DNA from: Dyella caseinilytica
Lineage (GTDB): Bacteria > Pseudomonadota > Gammaproteobacteria > Xanthomonadales > Rhodanobacteraceae
Assembly (NCBI RefSeq): GCF_016865235.1
Contig: NZ_CP064030.1
Coordinates: 2,728,001-2,792,000, forward strand
Length of the DNA stretch: 64,000 nt
Reading direction: 5' to 3'
Positions 44,439-53,696 of this stretch are shown here, in pieces; position 1 is the stretch's first letter, and each line of letters starts with the position of its first letter. Made by a program: the position numbers and the translations under genes. The notes beneath the pieces are model-generated. The model saw only the letters and a list, made by a program, of their open reading frames with translations, was not told the origin of the DNA and searched no databases.

Positions 44439-45173
44439 ATGAGCGGCAGCAGCAAGGAACACATCATCAAGAGCTACGACGACGAACTGATGCGCCTGAC
44501 CGGCGAACTCGTTCGCATGGGTGAGCTGGCAGTGAGCCAGCTGGAAGCAGCCATCGACGTGGTGGACCGCCGCGACGAACGCGCTGCACAGCATGTCGTC
44601 AACAATGATGACGCGATCGACCAGCTCGAACAGGAAATCAGCCACGACGTGGTGCGCTTGCTCGCGCTGCGCGCGCCGATCGCTGGCGACTTGCGCAACG
44701 TTTTCGCCGCGCTGCGTATCGCTGCGGACATTGAGCGCATCGGCGATTACGCCGCCAACGTCGCCAAGCGTTCCATTCCCTTGTCGATGGCCGCACCGTT
44801 GACCCCAACCGGTGGCCTGGCCCATCTGGCCGAACTGGCCGCCGAGGAAGTGCGTGAAGTGCTGCGCGCCTATCGTGACCGCGACGCCGAGCGCGCCTAC
44901 AAGGTGTGGCAGGACGACGTGGAATTGGACGAAGCCTATACCGCCTACTTCCGCGAACTGCTGACCTACATGATGGAAGATCCGCGCGTCATCACGCCGT
45001 GCACCCATCTGCTGTTCATGGCCAAGAACATCGAACGCATCGGCGATCACGCCACCAATATCGCTGAAAACGTATGGTTCCAGGTGAAGGGCGAGCCGCT
45101 GATCGGACAGCGCGACAAGCGCGACCTCACCTCCAATCCGGAACCTGTGAAACTCGGTGATCGACCGGATTGA
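44439..45173 (+). CDS. phoU: Phosphate signalling protein PhoU
   Basis: Links Pst transport to the PhoR kinase and represses the Pho regulon under phosphate excess. The 244-residue protein consists of two three-helix PhoU repeats, each with the metal-binding E/D-x-x-R/K-x-x-D motif: DIERIGDYAANVAKRS near 95-110 and KNIERIGDHATNIAENVWF near 190-208. It is the last gene of the pst cluster. Confidence 0.97.
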   Translation: MSGSSKEHIIKSYDDELMRLTGELVRMGELAVSQLEAAIDVVDRRDERAAQHVVNNDDAIDQLEQEISHDVVRLLALRAPIAGDLRNVFAALRIAADIERIGDYAANVAKRSIPLSMAAPLTPTGGLAHLAELAAEEVREVLRAYRDRDAERAYKVWQDDVELDEAYTAYFRELLTYMMEDPRVITPCTHLLFMAKNIERIGDHATNIAENVWFQVKGEPLIGQRDKRDLTSNPEPVKLGDRPD

Positions 45174-45191
45174 TCGGCGACCTCGTAGCTA

Positions 45192-45216
45192 CGTAGGTTG
45201 GGCACCCCAACCTACG
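45192..45216. other. Hairpin between convergent phoU and the next gene
   Basis: A perfect 11-bp stem CGTAGGTTGGG / CCCAACCTACG with a CAC loop, 19 bases after the phoU stop and 11 bases before the stop of the next, convergent gene. It has no T-run. Probably a small palindromic repeat serving as 3' end for both genes. Confidence 0.6.
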
Positions 45217-45226
45217 CAGCGTTTCA

Positions 45227-45511
45227 TCAGGGTTGCATCTTATGGCCGGCTTCACGCGCCTCACGACGCAAACGTGCACCGCGCCAAATACCATAAACAC
45301 CAATAAGCAACCAAGCCACCTGCATGAAGAATGCTGAGGCGTTGAACGAACCAAATATCAGCGACAGCATGACGCCCACCGCACCCAGCACATTCATCAG
45401 CTGATAGATCAGCCCGTTGCCATGCAGCTTGTGGGCTTGCAGCAGCAAAAAGGCCAGCAGCACCAGAACTACGCCGATATAGCCTGCCCAGTCATGCCAA
45501 TGAAAAGTCAT
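45227..45511 (-). CDS. Small integral membrane protein (CBU_0592-like)
   Basis: A 94-residue protein with three hydrophobic helices (about 10-25, 37-54, 58-75) and a basic C-terminus. It matches the small CBU_0592-type membrane proteins in the pattern WAGYIGVVLVLLAFLLLQ and QLMNVLGAVGVMLS. Its start overlaps the rlmB stop by one base (TAATG). Function unknown. Confidence 0.82.
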   Translation of the reverse strand: MTFHWHDWAGYIGVVLVLLAFLLLQAHKLHGNGLIYQLMNVLGAVGVMLSLIFGSFNASAFFMQVAWLLIGVYGIWRGARLRREAREAGHKMQP

Positions 45512-46251
45512 TATCGGCTCCTTTGACGCAAGGCTTCAAACAAAACGATGCCGGTAGCCACCGACACGTTCAAGCTTTCCATCGTACCCGGCATCGGAAT
45601 CTTTGCCGCGAAGTCACAGGTCTCGCGCGTCAGTCGGCGCATGCCTTCGCCTTCGCTTCCCAACACCAGAGCTACCGGCCCTTTCAGGTCGATATCGTAG
45701 ATGGATTGCTCGGTATCGCCTGCAAGGCCAGTGATCCACACGCCGGCGTCTTTCAAGGTACGCAATGCGCGCGCCAGATTGGTGGCCGCAATCAGTGGCA
45801 CGCGATCGGCGCCGCCAGCCGAAGCGCGGCGCACCACGGGTGTGAGTCCCACCGCACGATCTTTGGGCACAATGACCGCCGTGACATTGGCTGCCGCTGC
45901 ACTACGCAGACAGGCACCCAGATTGTGCGGGTCGGTGACGCCATCAAGCACCAGTACCAGCGCATCGTTGCCGGCTTTCTCCAGCAGGCCCGGCAAATCG
46001 TTTTCACCGGCCATGGGTGGCGCCTGATACAGCGCCACAATGCCTTGATGCCGTGCTTCGCCAGCTACACGATCGAGCTGCTCGCGCGGCCGATGATGCA
46101 CCGGAATCTTCAGTGACTTCGCACGCTCGGCCAGCTCATGCACGCGCGCGTTGCGCTGGCCGTTCTCTACCAGCACTTCGCGTACGCGCTCAGCGTCGTT
46201 GCTTAGTGCGCCTTCGACCGGGTTAATCCCGACGATCCAACTTTCGCTCAT
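45511..46251 (-). CDS. rlmB: 23S rRNA (guanosine-2'-O-)-methyltransferase RlmB
   Basis: SPOUT enzyme that methylates G2251 in the 23S rRNA P-loop. The 246-residue protein has an N-terminal substrate domain (about 1-75) and the SpoU motifs NLGACLRSAAAANV, LVLGSEGEGM and MPGTMESLNVSVATGIVLFEALRQ, which form the knotted SAM site. The start overlaps the rnr stop by four bases (ATGA), an rnr-rlmB order conserved in gammaproteobacteria. Confidence 0.97.
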   Translation of the reverse strand: MSESWIVGINPVEGALSNDAERVREVLVENGQRNARVHELAERAKSLKIPVHHRPREQLDRVAGEARHQGIVALYQAPPMAGENDLPGLLEKAGNDALVLVLDGVTDPHNLGACLRSAAAANVTAVIVPKDRAVGLTPVVRRASAGGADRVPLIAATNLARALRTLKDAGVWITGLAGDTEQSIYDIDLKGPVALVLGSEGEGMRRLTRETCDFAAKIPMPGTMESLNVSVATGIVLFEALRQRSR

Positions 46252-48830
46252 CGTTTGCCTTTCGGTTTCTGAGTGCGGGCCTTGGTGGCTCGCGTCTTGG
46301 CTTTGGTGACAGCGTTGCCGGCTGCCGGCTTGCCTTTGCGTTTGTCTGCCACGGCAATCGGCCGACCGGCCGTCGCTTTCTTCGTGGGTTTGCCAGTTCC
46401 ATGCTTTGCCGCCCGATCACGTCCTGGTAATGGCGGTAACGATGGCAACGGTGTGCGGTTAGCAGGCAAAGAATAGCGCTCGCCCGCTGCGGGGTAATCG
46501 TAGCGTTTTGCCGCTGTCCCTGGCGCCGGTGCTGGCGCGCCCTTCTTGCCAGGCGGCACCAACCGGAAATCGATCTTGCGATCCTCCAGGCTGGCTCGTA
46601 GCACCTGCACACAAACGTGATCGCCAAGGCGGAACTGCAAGCCGGTACGTTCGCCCTTCAATAGGTGACGAACCGGATCGAAGTGATAGTAGTCGTTCGA
46701 CAGCTGGCTGATATGCACCAAGCCGGAGACTTTCGATTCCTCCAACTCCACGAACAAGCCGAACGAGGTGACGCCGGTCACCGTGCCTTCGAATTCTTCA
46801 CCGACATGCTTGGCCATCCACGCGCAGCGGAAACGCTCATCCACATCGCGCTCTGCCTCTTCCGCACGACGCTCACGCTGCGAACAATGCACGGCCATCG
46901 CCGCCATGGCGGCGTCCGTGTATTCGTACGCAGAAGGTTTGCCGCCCGTCAACGCATAGCGGATTGCGCGATGCACCAGCAGATCGGGATAGCGGCGGAT
47001 CGGCGAGGTGAAGTGCGCGTAGGCTTCCAGCGCCAGGCCGAAATGCCCGCGGTTGTCGGGTTGGTAGGCCGCCATGCTTTGCGAGCGCAACAGCACCGAC
47101 TGAATCAGCTCGCGTTCGGGGCGATCTTGCACCATGCGCAGCACGTCGGCGAAATCGCCGGGCGTTACTTCTTCCACCGGTGGCATGCGCAGCTTGAACT
47201 CGCGCAGGAACTGCTGCAGGTCTTCGTATTTCTCCACCGGAGGTGGTTCGTGCGCGCGATACAGTGCAGGGATCTTGCGCTTGGACAGGAACAGCGCCGC
47301 CTGCACGTTGGCGGCGATCATGCATTCCTCGATCAACTTGTGCGCATCGTTGCGTTGGACGGCGCCAACGGCTTCCACTTCGCCGGTCTGGTCGAGCCGG
47401 AACTTGACCTCGGGCGTTTCGAAATCGATCGCGCCACGGCGGCGGCGTTGCTCGGCCATCGCTTTGTATAGCGCGTGAAGGTTTTCCAGTTGCGGTAACA
47501 CGTCGGCCACTTCGTGGCGGGCGTCTGCATCCTGCAAGCCAATCGCTTGCCACACCTTGTCGTAGGTGAGGCGTGCATGCGAGCGCATCACCGCATCATA
47601 GAATTTGGATTTCACCACCTCGCCGCTGGCATCAACTTGCATGTCGCAAACCATGCACAGGCGCTCGACCTTCGGATTGAGCGAGCAGATACCGTTCGAC
47701 AAGGTCTCCGGCAGCATCGGCACCACAAAGCCGGGGAAATAAGTGGATGTGCTGCGCTCGTAAGCCTCCTTGTCCAGCGCGCTACCGATGCGCACGTAAT
47801 GCGACACATCGGCAATCGCCACTACCAACCGCCAACCGCCGCCACGCTTGGGCTCAGCATAGACGGCGTCGTCGAAATCGCGAGCATCTGCGCCGTCGAT
47901 GGTCACCAGCGGCAGCTTGCGCAGATCCGTGCGGCCTTCACGCTCGGCTGCCGTCACTTCGGGCTCGATCTGCGCCGCGTCACGCAGCACTGCCGGTGGC
48001 CATTCATGCGGCAGGTCATGGCTGGCAATCGCCATTTCCACCAGCAGCGAAGGCTGCAGGCGTTCACCCAGTACCGCGCGAATCGCCCCCAGCGGGCCGC
48101 GATGGGGAGTGGGCGGCTCCGTGATCTCGGCCACCACGATCTGTCCGGAACGCGCACCCTGTTCCTTGCCGGGCGGAATCATCACGTCCTGGTGCAGCCT
48201 GCGATCGTCCGGCACCACCACGGTGACGCCGTTGTCGATCACCACACGCCCCACCAGTCGCGGTGAGCGGCGCTGCAACACCTCCACAATGGCACCCTGC
48301 CGGCGGCCACGCCTATCCAGACCCACCACACTGGCCAGCACGCGATCGCCGTGCATCACACTGCGCATCTGGTAGGGCGACAAGTAGAGATCGTCGCCGC
48401 CTTCGTCCGGGCGCAGGAAGCCATAGCCTTCGGCGTTAGCTAGCACCAGACCAGGAATCAGATCCAGTTTGCGCGCCGGGGCATAACCACCACGCCGGCC
48501 CAGCAGCAACTGGCCATCGCGCACCATGGCGTTAAGGCGCTTGGCCAGGGCGGTGATGCTGTAGACATCATCCAACCCCAGCGCCTCAGCGATACGCGCC
48601 TCGGTCAGCAGTTCACCACGCTCTTCCAGTAGTGCGAGGATCGCCTCACGGCTGGGGATGGGGCGCTCGTAGCGCTCCGCCTCCCGCTTGGCGAACGGAT
48701 CGGCCGGTTGTGCTTCGCCACCCGCCACCGCGCTGCCGCGTCGACCGCCTTTCGGCTCACCGCTGCGTACCTTCGAAGCCTTTGCCACCTTTCGTGGCGC
48801 CTTATCCTTGCCTGGATTTTTCTTGGTCAT
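46248..48830 (-). CDS. rnr: Ribonuclease R
   Basis: Processive 3'-5' exoribonuclease that degrades structured RNA. The 860-residue protein has an N-terminal helix-turn-helix-like domain (about 55-115), cold-shock domains, the RNB catalytic domain with DGADARDFDDAVY (magnesium aspartates near residues 310-320), an S1 domain (about 690-770), and a Lys/Arg/Pro-rich tail with a low-complexity end (GTAAKRYDYPAAG onward). Its stop overlaps rlmB by four bases. Confidence 0.97.
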   Translation of the reverse strand: MTKKNPGKDKAPRKVAKASKVRSGEPKGGRRGSAVAGGEAQPADPFAKREAERYERPIPSREAILALLEERGELLTEARIAEALGLDDVYSITALAKRLNAMVRDGQLLLGRRGGYAPARKLDLIPGLVLANAEGYGFLRPDEGGDDLYLSPYQMRSVMHGDRVLASVVGLDRRGRRQGAIVEVLQRRSPRLVGRVVIDNGVTVVVPDDRRLHQDVMIPPGKEQGARSGQIVVAEITEPPTPHRGPLGAIRAVLGERLQPSLLVEMAIASHDLPHEWPPAVLRDAAQIEPEVTAAEREGRTDLRKLPLVTIDGADARDFDDAVYAEPKRGGGWRLVVAIADVSHYVRIGSALDKEAYERSTSTYFPGFVVPMLPETLSNGICSLNPKVERLCMVCDMQVDASGEVVKSKFYDAVMRSHARLTYDKVWQAIGLQDADARHEVADVLPQLENLHALYKAMAEQRRRRGAIDFETPEVKFRLDQTGEVEAVGAVQRNDAHKLIEECMIAANVQAALFLSKRKIPALYRAHEPPPVEKYEDLQQFLREFKLRMPPVEEVTPGDFADVLRMVQDRPERELIQSVLLRSQSMAAYQPDNRGHFGLALEAYAHFTSPIRRYPDLLVHRAIRYALTGGKPSAYEYTDAAMAAMAVHCSQRERRAEEAERDVDERFRCAWMAKHVGEEFEGTVTGVTSFGLFVELEESKVSGLVHISQLSNDYYHFDPVRHLLKGERTGLQFRLGDHVCVQVLRASLEDRKIDFRLVPPGKKGAPAPAPGTAAKRYDYPAAGERYSLPANRTPLPSLPPLPGRDRAAKHGTGKPTKKATAGRPIAVADKRKGKPAAGNAVTKAKTRATKARTQKPKGKR

Positions 48831-48914
48831 GCGCTAAGTATCGCCTCAGATGAACGGTTTCGATAAGCACCAAACCGAAATCGCATCGTCGCGATAGACG
48901 CCGTGAAGAAATAG

Positions 48915-48943
48915 TTGACAACTCGCCTGACGATCCCTACTCT
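48915..48943 (+). promoter_or_regulatory. Promoter of tRNA-Leu
   Basis: TTGACA (48915-48920), a perfect -35, and TACTCT (48938-48943) are 17 bases apart. A GC-rich discriminator follows, as for stable RNA promoters. The tRNA begins 37 bases further. Confidence 0.7.
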
Positions 48944-48980
48944 ACGCGGCTCACACCGGCTGAATATCGATGTGACACCT

Positions 48981-49065
<85 letters not shown>

Positions 49066-49112
49066 ATGGATAATCTAAAGACTGTCCAATCCGATCCAAG
49101 AGATCGAGAAAT

Positions 49113-49137
49113 AAACCCGCTAAAAGCGGGTTTTTTT
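49113..49137 (+). terminator. Intrinsic terminator of tRNA-Leu
   Basis: An 8-bp stem AAACCCGC / GCGGGTTT with a TAAAA loop and a run of seven T, 48 bases after the tRNA. Confidence 0.9.
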
Positions 49138-49247
49138 ATGCCTGAAGTATCCGAGGGTGTCCATTCGAATCTAAGGATGGATCGTTAACCTGTGTCGGTC
49201 ACAAGCGCCTTTCGTCCTTCGTGAGTTCCTGTCGAACTGTTCAAGAT

Positions 49248-49859
49248 TCAAGTCCCACTGGTGGGATTCGAATGAATCAGGCTGTGCATCGTCAGCGGGC
49301 CACCGAATTGTTGCAGCAAACCGCCTTCTGCCAGGCGCCCCAGAATGATGGGACTGAAGCCAAGCTTGGCGACGAGCGATGCAACCTGCTCGTTGGCATC
49401 AGCGTGATCGCCCGAAACGAAGATCGTGCGATGACCCTCGGTCCGACGCGGCTCATCCGCGAGCACTGCCGCCGGCAGCGTATTGAACGCCTTGACGACT
49501 TTGGCGCCCTTGAATTGCGCCGCCACCACCTGACTGGAAGGCCGTCCACCAAGATCCAGCGGTTTGAAGGCGGGAAACTCGATGGCGTTTGTGGCATCCA
49601 CCACGATCTTGCCGGACCAGTCACTGCGCGACTTGGCGACCTCCTCCACCGCCCCGAACGGGACGGCGAGGATGATCACTTCCGCAGCCAGTGCGTCGGT
49701 GGTTTCTGCGGCACTTACGGTAGGACCAAAGGCTTGCAGTGCATCTTTCAGTGAGGCAACTCCGCGACGATTGGCGATGACAGCCTTGATCTTGCTCTGG
49801 GCAAACTGTTTGGCGAGGGCGCCGCCGATGGCGCCCGATCCGATAATGGCGTAGCTCAT
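49248..49859 (-). CDS. NADPH-dependent F420 reductase-like oxidoreductase
   Basis: A 203-residue Rossmann protein beginning MSYAIIGSGAIGGALAKQ at ATG 49859; an in-frame start 25 codons earlier would lie in the doxX gene and is rejected. The dinucleotide motif GSGAIGGAL and DATNAIEFPAFKPLDLG fit the F420-dependent NADP reductase fold, but no F420-specific genes are nearby, so it likely uses NADPH and some other acceptor. It follows doxX on the same strand after 34 bases. Confidence 0.85.
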   Translation of the reverse strand: MSYAIIGSGAIGGALAKQFAQSKIKAVIANRRGVASLKDALQAFGPTVSAAETTDALAAEVIILAVPFGAVEEVAKSRSDWSGKIVVDATNAIEFPAFKPLDLGGRPSSQVVAAQFKGAKVVKAFNTLPAAVLADEPRRTEGHRTIFVSGDHADANEQVASLVAKLGFSPIILGRLAEGGLLQQFGGPLTMHSLIHSNPTSGT

Positions 49860-49893
49860 GAGATGTCTCCTGTTGGACGATCGATGCGAGGGA

Positions 49894-50331
49894 TCAATGC
49901 AACTTGCTGTCGAGACTGATCCGCCCTGCACCACGTGCAGTCAGCAGCAGGAAGCCGCCGGCGATCGACACGTTCTTCAAGAACATGATCATCTGGATCT
50001 GATCGGCGAAGTTGGTATGGGCCACGAGTGCCGTCAGCAGCGAAAAACCCGCCAGCAAGAACGCTGCTACACGCGTCTTCCAGCCGAAGGCGATGGCCAG
50101 GCCGCCAAGAAGCTCGGTGGCAATCACCGCCGGAAGCAAAACATTGGGAACGCCCAGCGAGGACATGTAGGCCATGGTGGCGGCGTAAGCGGTGATCTTG
50201 CTCAGGCCGGAGAGCACAAACAGCGATGACAGAAGGACGCGGCCACCGAGTTCAGCCGTATCGCTGAGCTTGATGCTGGAAGACGTGGTGCTCGTGTTGG
50301 TTTTCGTAGAAGCAAAAGTTGACGTGTTCAT
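49894..50331 (-). CDS. DoxX-family membrane protein
   Basis: A 145-residue protein with a Ser/Thr-rich N-terminus (about 1-22) and four hydrophobic helices. LGGRVLLSSLFVLSGLSKI and MFLKNVSIAGGFLLL are DoxX signatures. The family often acts in thiosulfate:quinone or glutathione-linked redox at the membrane. It is divergent from a LysR gene and probably regulated by it together with the reductase. Confidence 0.9.
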   Translation of the reverse strand: MNTSTFASTKTNTSTTSSSIKLSDTAELGGRVLLSSLFVLSGLSKITAYAATMAYMSSLGVPNVLLPAVIATELLGGLAIAFGWKTRVAAFLLAGFSLLTALVAHTNFADQIQMIMFLKNVSIAGGFLLLTARGAGRISLDSKLH

Positions 50332-50388
50332 AGCAATCTCCAGTGGTTGGGTGGGACGATGTGTGCATACTAAGAATCCCGAATTGGT

Positions 50389-50420
50389 GGATAAATAGCT
50401 TTTTGAGGTAGTATTTATCC
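50389..50420. promoter_or_regulatory. Inverted repeat between doxX and lysR
   Basis: GGATAAAT (50389-50396) and ATTTATCC (50413-50420) form a perfect 8-bp inverted repeat with a 16-base spacer in the divergent promoter region. AT-rich arms of this kind fit LysR recognition sites. Likely bound by the adjacent regulator. Confidence 0.6.
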
Positions 50421-50439
50421 CGAATAAAGGGACAATCCA

Positions 50440-51384
50440 ATGGACCGATTCCTATCGATGCAGGCGTTCGCGAAAGTGGTCGAGGCCGGCAGCTTCGTAC
50501 GCGGCGCTGAGAAGCTCGGCATGTCGACAACGTCGGTGTCGCGACTGATCGCCGAGCTCGAAGAGCATCTCGGCACTCGCCTACTGCAGCGAACGACGCG
50601 CCGGCTCCATCTGACGGATGCCGGCCACCGCTTCATCGAACGCGCGACACAGTTGCTTACCGATCTGCAAGAAGCGGAAGCCGAGGTCGGTTCAGCAACA
50701 ACGACACCACGGGGGCGGCTGCGCATCAGCGTGCCGCTCACGTTTGGTGTTCGCCATCTGGCCGAACTATTTCCCCGATACCGCATGACGTATCCGGAGG
50801 TGGAACTTGAAGTACATTCCACGGATCGACGCGTCGACCTGATCGAAGAAGGCTTCGATCTTGCCCTGCGTCTATCACTGGAAATTCCTCCCACCTATGT
50901 CGCGCGGCCACTGACGGTGGTGCGGCTGGTGGTTTGCGCGGCGCCCGACTATCTCAAGCGCCACGGCACACCGCGCGCACCGCAGGACTTGGCGGAACAC
51001 AACTGCTTGACCCTGCCGAGCGGAGGATTCGAGGGGCGCTGGCCACTCCAGGACGCAGACGGTGTTGTTACCACCGTTCGTGTTCGCGGCGACTTTCGTG
51101 CCGACAGTGGCGATCTGCTTCGCAGCGCCGCGCTGGCGGGACAAGGGATCATTCTGCTGCCTACATTCATCGTCGGCGACGATCTTGCGCGCGGCGACCT
51201 GGTGCCGTTACTGCCGACATGGCGACCACCGCATACCGACGCCATGATCATCTACCCGACTCGCCGATTCGTCTCCGCGAAGGTCCACACATTCACGGAA
51301 TTCCTGCAACAGCAATTCGCCGGTGATCCCCCGTGGGATCGCTGGATGACTGTCCGGCATCGCCCGGATAAAGCGGCTAAGTGA
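50440..51384 (+). CDS. LysR-family regulator, probable controller of doxX and the reductase
   Basis: A 314-residue LysR protein. The N-terminal HTH (FLSMQAFAKVVEAGSFVRGAEKLGMSTTSVSRLIAELEEHLGTRLLQR) is followed by the effector domain from about residue 90. The N-terminal type is that of the CrgA/DsdC-like group that controls a divergent quinone or redox gene set. It is divergent from doxX with an inverted repeat in between. Confidence 0.92.
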   Translation: MDRFLSMQAFAKVVEAGSFVRGAEKLGMSTTSVSRLIAELEEHLGTRLLQRTTRRLHLTDAGHRFIERATQLLTDLQEAEAEVGSATTTPRGRLRISVPLTFGVRHLAELFPRYRMTYPEVELEVHSTDRRVDLIEEGFDLALRLSLEIPPTYVARPLTVVRLVVCAAPDYLKRHGTPRAPQDLAEHNCLTLPSGGFEGRWPLQDADGVVTTVRVRGDFRADSGDLLRSAALAGQGIILLPTFIVGDDLARGDLVPLLPTWRPPHTDAMIIYPTRRFVSAKVHTFTEFLQQQFAGDPPWDRWMTVRHRPDKAAK

Positions 51385-51492
51385 GGCATGCAGTCGTCAG
51401 TGAAAATTCAATGCAATGCGAAACCGAGCAAAGCGACCCATGTAGATGCTTCCATAGCAAGCAGAACATCTCTCGTCAGCCGAATATCTCAC

Positions 51493-51606
51493 CCGTCGTC
51501 CCGGCGCAGGCCGGGACCTAGCGACTTTCATACTGCGTGTCCGCATAACGTGACATCGCTGTAGAAACGCAAAGTCACTAGGTCCCGGCCTGCATCGGGA
51601 CGACGG
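51493..51606. repeat. Palindromic intergenic repeat, GTCCCGGCC family, copy 2
   Basis: Arms at 51493-51528 and 51571-51606 are imperfect reverse complements (CGTCGTCCCGGCGCAGG / TGCATCGGGACGACGG at the outer ends) around a 42-base loop. It is related to the element at 10619-10723. It lies between the convergent lysR and SUMF1 genes, with no gene in the 263-base gap. Confidence 0.85.
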
Positions 51607-51647
51607 ATGGTGCATTGCGAGTAAGCAGAGTGACGCCTCGGCGTGAA

Positions 51648-53591
51648 TTACAACTCGCGCAAAATGCGAAAACCCACGCGCCCGCTGCGAACGCTCGCAT
51701 CAGCCCCTTGGCGATACGCCGAGTTGGCCTGTTCCGGCGAGCTGCCCCATGAGCCACCACGCACCACGCGCACTGAGCAACCAGGATTCACCCAAGCACT
51801 ACCATCAACGGGCGCGCGAATGTAGTTGTCGTGCCAGCAATCGGTCATCCACTCCGAAACATTGCCGTCCATGTCGTAAAGACCAAATGCGTTGGGTGCA
51901 AAGCTCATCACGGGCGCGGGTCCCCAGTAACCATCGCCATAACCCTGAAACGCATGGCTCCAGCGCCGTCCGCTCGGTGAACGGTCAAACGATCCGGTGA
52001 GATTTTCCACCTTGCTCTTGGGCGTGCCACTGCCCCACCAATAGCGCGTGGTGCTGCCAGCACGCAGGGCGTATTCGAATTCCGCCTCGCTCGGCAGACG
52101 GTACTTTTTACCGGTGCGCTGGCTCAGCCATTGCGCATAGGCATTGGCGTCGTTCCAGGAAATGTTCACCACCGGCAGATCGTTGGCGGCGGAATGCCCA
52201 GCGTAATCGTCATCCCATGTCGCGCCAGAATCGTCGCGCATCACGCCGGTGCGCTCATCGTAAACACTGGAACCATTGCCGACCGATTCGGGTTTGTAAC
52301 CGCTGGCGCGGACAAACTCGCGGAACTGACCCACGGTGACATCCGTCTGCGATAGAGCAACGCCCTTGCTGATGGTGATCTCATGTTGCGGTATCTGCAC
52401 ATCGGTGCGGCCTGGCTCGCCATCCGGCGCACCCATCATGAAACTGCCCGTAGGCACGACCAGCATGGTCGGTGACTGGCCGTTCATGTCCACAAAGCGA
52501 TCGGTGAAAACCTGACCGGGCTTGTAACTGGCATACAGGCGCGCGTTGGTGAGCTGTACTTCAAACGCATCGAGGCCCTCCAGTTGCGGACTGATCGACT
52601 GCGCCTGCCCTGCCAATTGCTTGGCGAGTGCAAGATTGCCGGCATCCAGTGCCGAACGTGCCTGCGCCAGCACGCCCACCGCACGTTGTTGGCGAATATT
52701 GTCGACCTGCGTGCGCACATCCTGCAGTTGCGGCGAACCAGGCTGGATGGTCTGCGCTTCGGTAATTGCCGCCTCGGCACCGGCAAAATCATTCTGCGCT
52801 ACGGCTGCCAATGCGCGGTCGAGCACCATGCGCTGCACCTGCAAAATCCCTTCCGACGCCACGGTGTTTTCCGGATCCAGTTTTTGTACCTGGCGATACA
52901 GGTCCAGCGCATCATCGCCACTCGGTTTCTCACCCTTTCCTTGCTGCAGCAAATCCGCCGCCTTCGCCAACATAGGGCGCACCGTGATCAGCGTCTTCAT
53001 GCTGGCTTCCAGCGGCGGGATATCGGTTGCGGTGTTGGGCATGACCTTGAGGTATTCCAGCAAGGTGCCGGCGGCCTCGGAATCACCGATGGCGATGTCC
53101 TGCGTGATTTCGGCAATCAGGTGCGTGCGCACCTGATCCAGGCCTTGTACCGCGGCGCGGCTGTCTGGCTTGAGCTTGACGGCCTGCTCATACAACGCCG
53201 CCGCACTGCTCTTGTCGCCCGCAATATGACCGGCCAGGAACGCCTTGTTCGCGCGCTCGATCAGCGCCCGTATCGCCGGAGGATCGGCCGTCAGCTGCTC
53301 CGGCAAGTGCACATTGGAGCGGCTAAGACGTGCAGCAATTACGGCGGTCGGCGCCAGTGTCAGCGGCGGCCCGGCGTTGAGCTCATCCTGCGCTGTCGGT
53401 TGAACATTGCCCGCCCCCGCGGTCGCGGCGCGCGTCAGGCGGGTCGCTGGCGACGGTGGATTCGCCACTTCCTCGGGGCTGACGTGGAAGATTTCCGGGA
53501 AAAAGTGATACGTGAGGCCAAATGCCAGCACGAGCACGCCGAGCGCCCCGCCAAATGCGCGTTGACGTTGTACGGTTTCCTTGCTCGGCAT
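51648..53591 (-). CDS. Membrane-anchored TPR and SUMF1-domain protein
   Basis: A 647-residue protein with an N-terminal transmembrane anchor (about 11-30), an export-side helical repeat region with TPR-like segments (about 110-350), and a C-terminal SUMF1/formylglycine-generating-enzyme-like domain (about 375-647: PTGSFMMGAPDGEPGR, WNDANAYAQWLSQRTGKKYRLPSEAEFEYALRAG, RVVRGGSWGSSPEQANSAYR). In active enzymes two cysteines follow the RGGSW segment; here they are absent, so formylglycine formation is not expected. Probably a structural or carbohydrate/peptide-binding protein. Partner unknown. Confidence 0.88.
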   Translation of the reverse strand: MPSKETVQRQRAFGGALGVLVLAFGLTYHFFPEIFHVSPEEVANPPSPATRLTRAATAGAGNVQPTAQDELNAGPPLTLAPTAVIAARLSRSNVHLPEQLTADPPAIRALIERANKAFLAGHIAGDKSSAAALYEQAVKLKPDSRAAVQGLDQVRTHLIAEITQDIAIGDSEAAGTLLEYLKVMPNTATDIPPLEASMKTLITVRPMLAKAADLLQQGKGEKPSGDDALDLYRQVQKLDPENTVASEGILQVQRMVLDRALAAVAQNDFAGAEAAITEAQTIQPGSPQLQDVRTQVDNIRQQRAVGVLAQARSALDAGNLALAKQLAGQAQSISPQLEGLDAFEVQLTNARLYASYKPGQVFTDRFVDMNGQSPTMLVVPTGSFMMGAPDGEPGRTDVQIPQHEITISKGVALSQTDVTVGQFREFVRASGYKPESVGNGSSVYDERTGVMRDDSGATWDDDYAGHSAANDLPVVNISWNDANAYAQWLSQRTGKKYRLPSEAEFEYALRAGSTTRYWWGSGTPKSKVENLTGSFDRSPSGRRWSHAFQGYGDGYWGPAPVMSFAPNAFGLYDMDGNVSEWMTDCWHDNYIRAPVDGSAWVNPGCSVRVVRGGSWGSSPEQANSAYRQGADASVRSGRVGFRILREL

Positions 53592-53696
53592 GTTGGGCGT
53601 TCCGTGGCTGGCCTGCTATGGTTCACTGCTTACCTTATGGCACCCATGATGATGGGGCAATCGTGAATCGCTTGGCCCCTCATCCCAAGGAAAATA

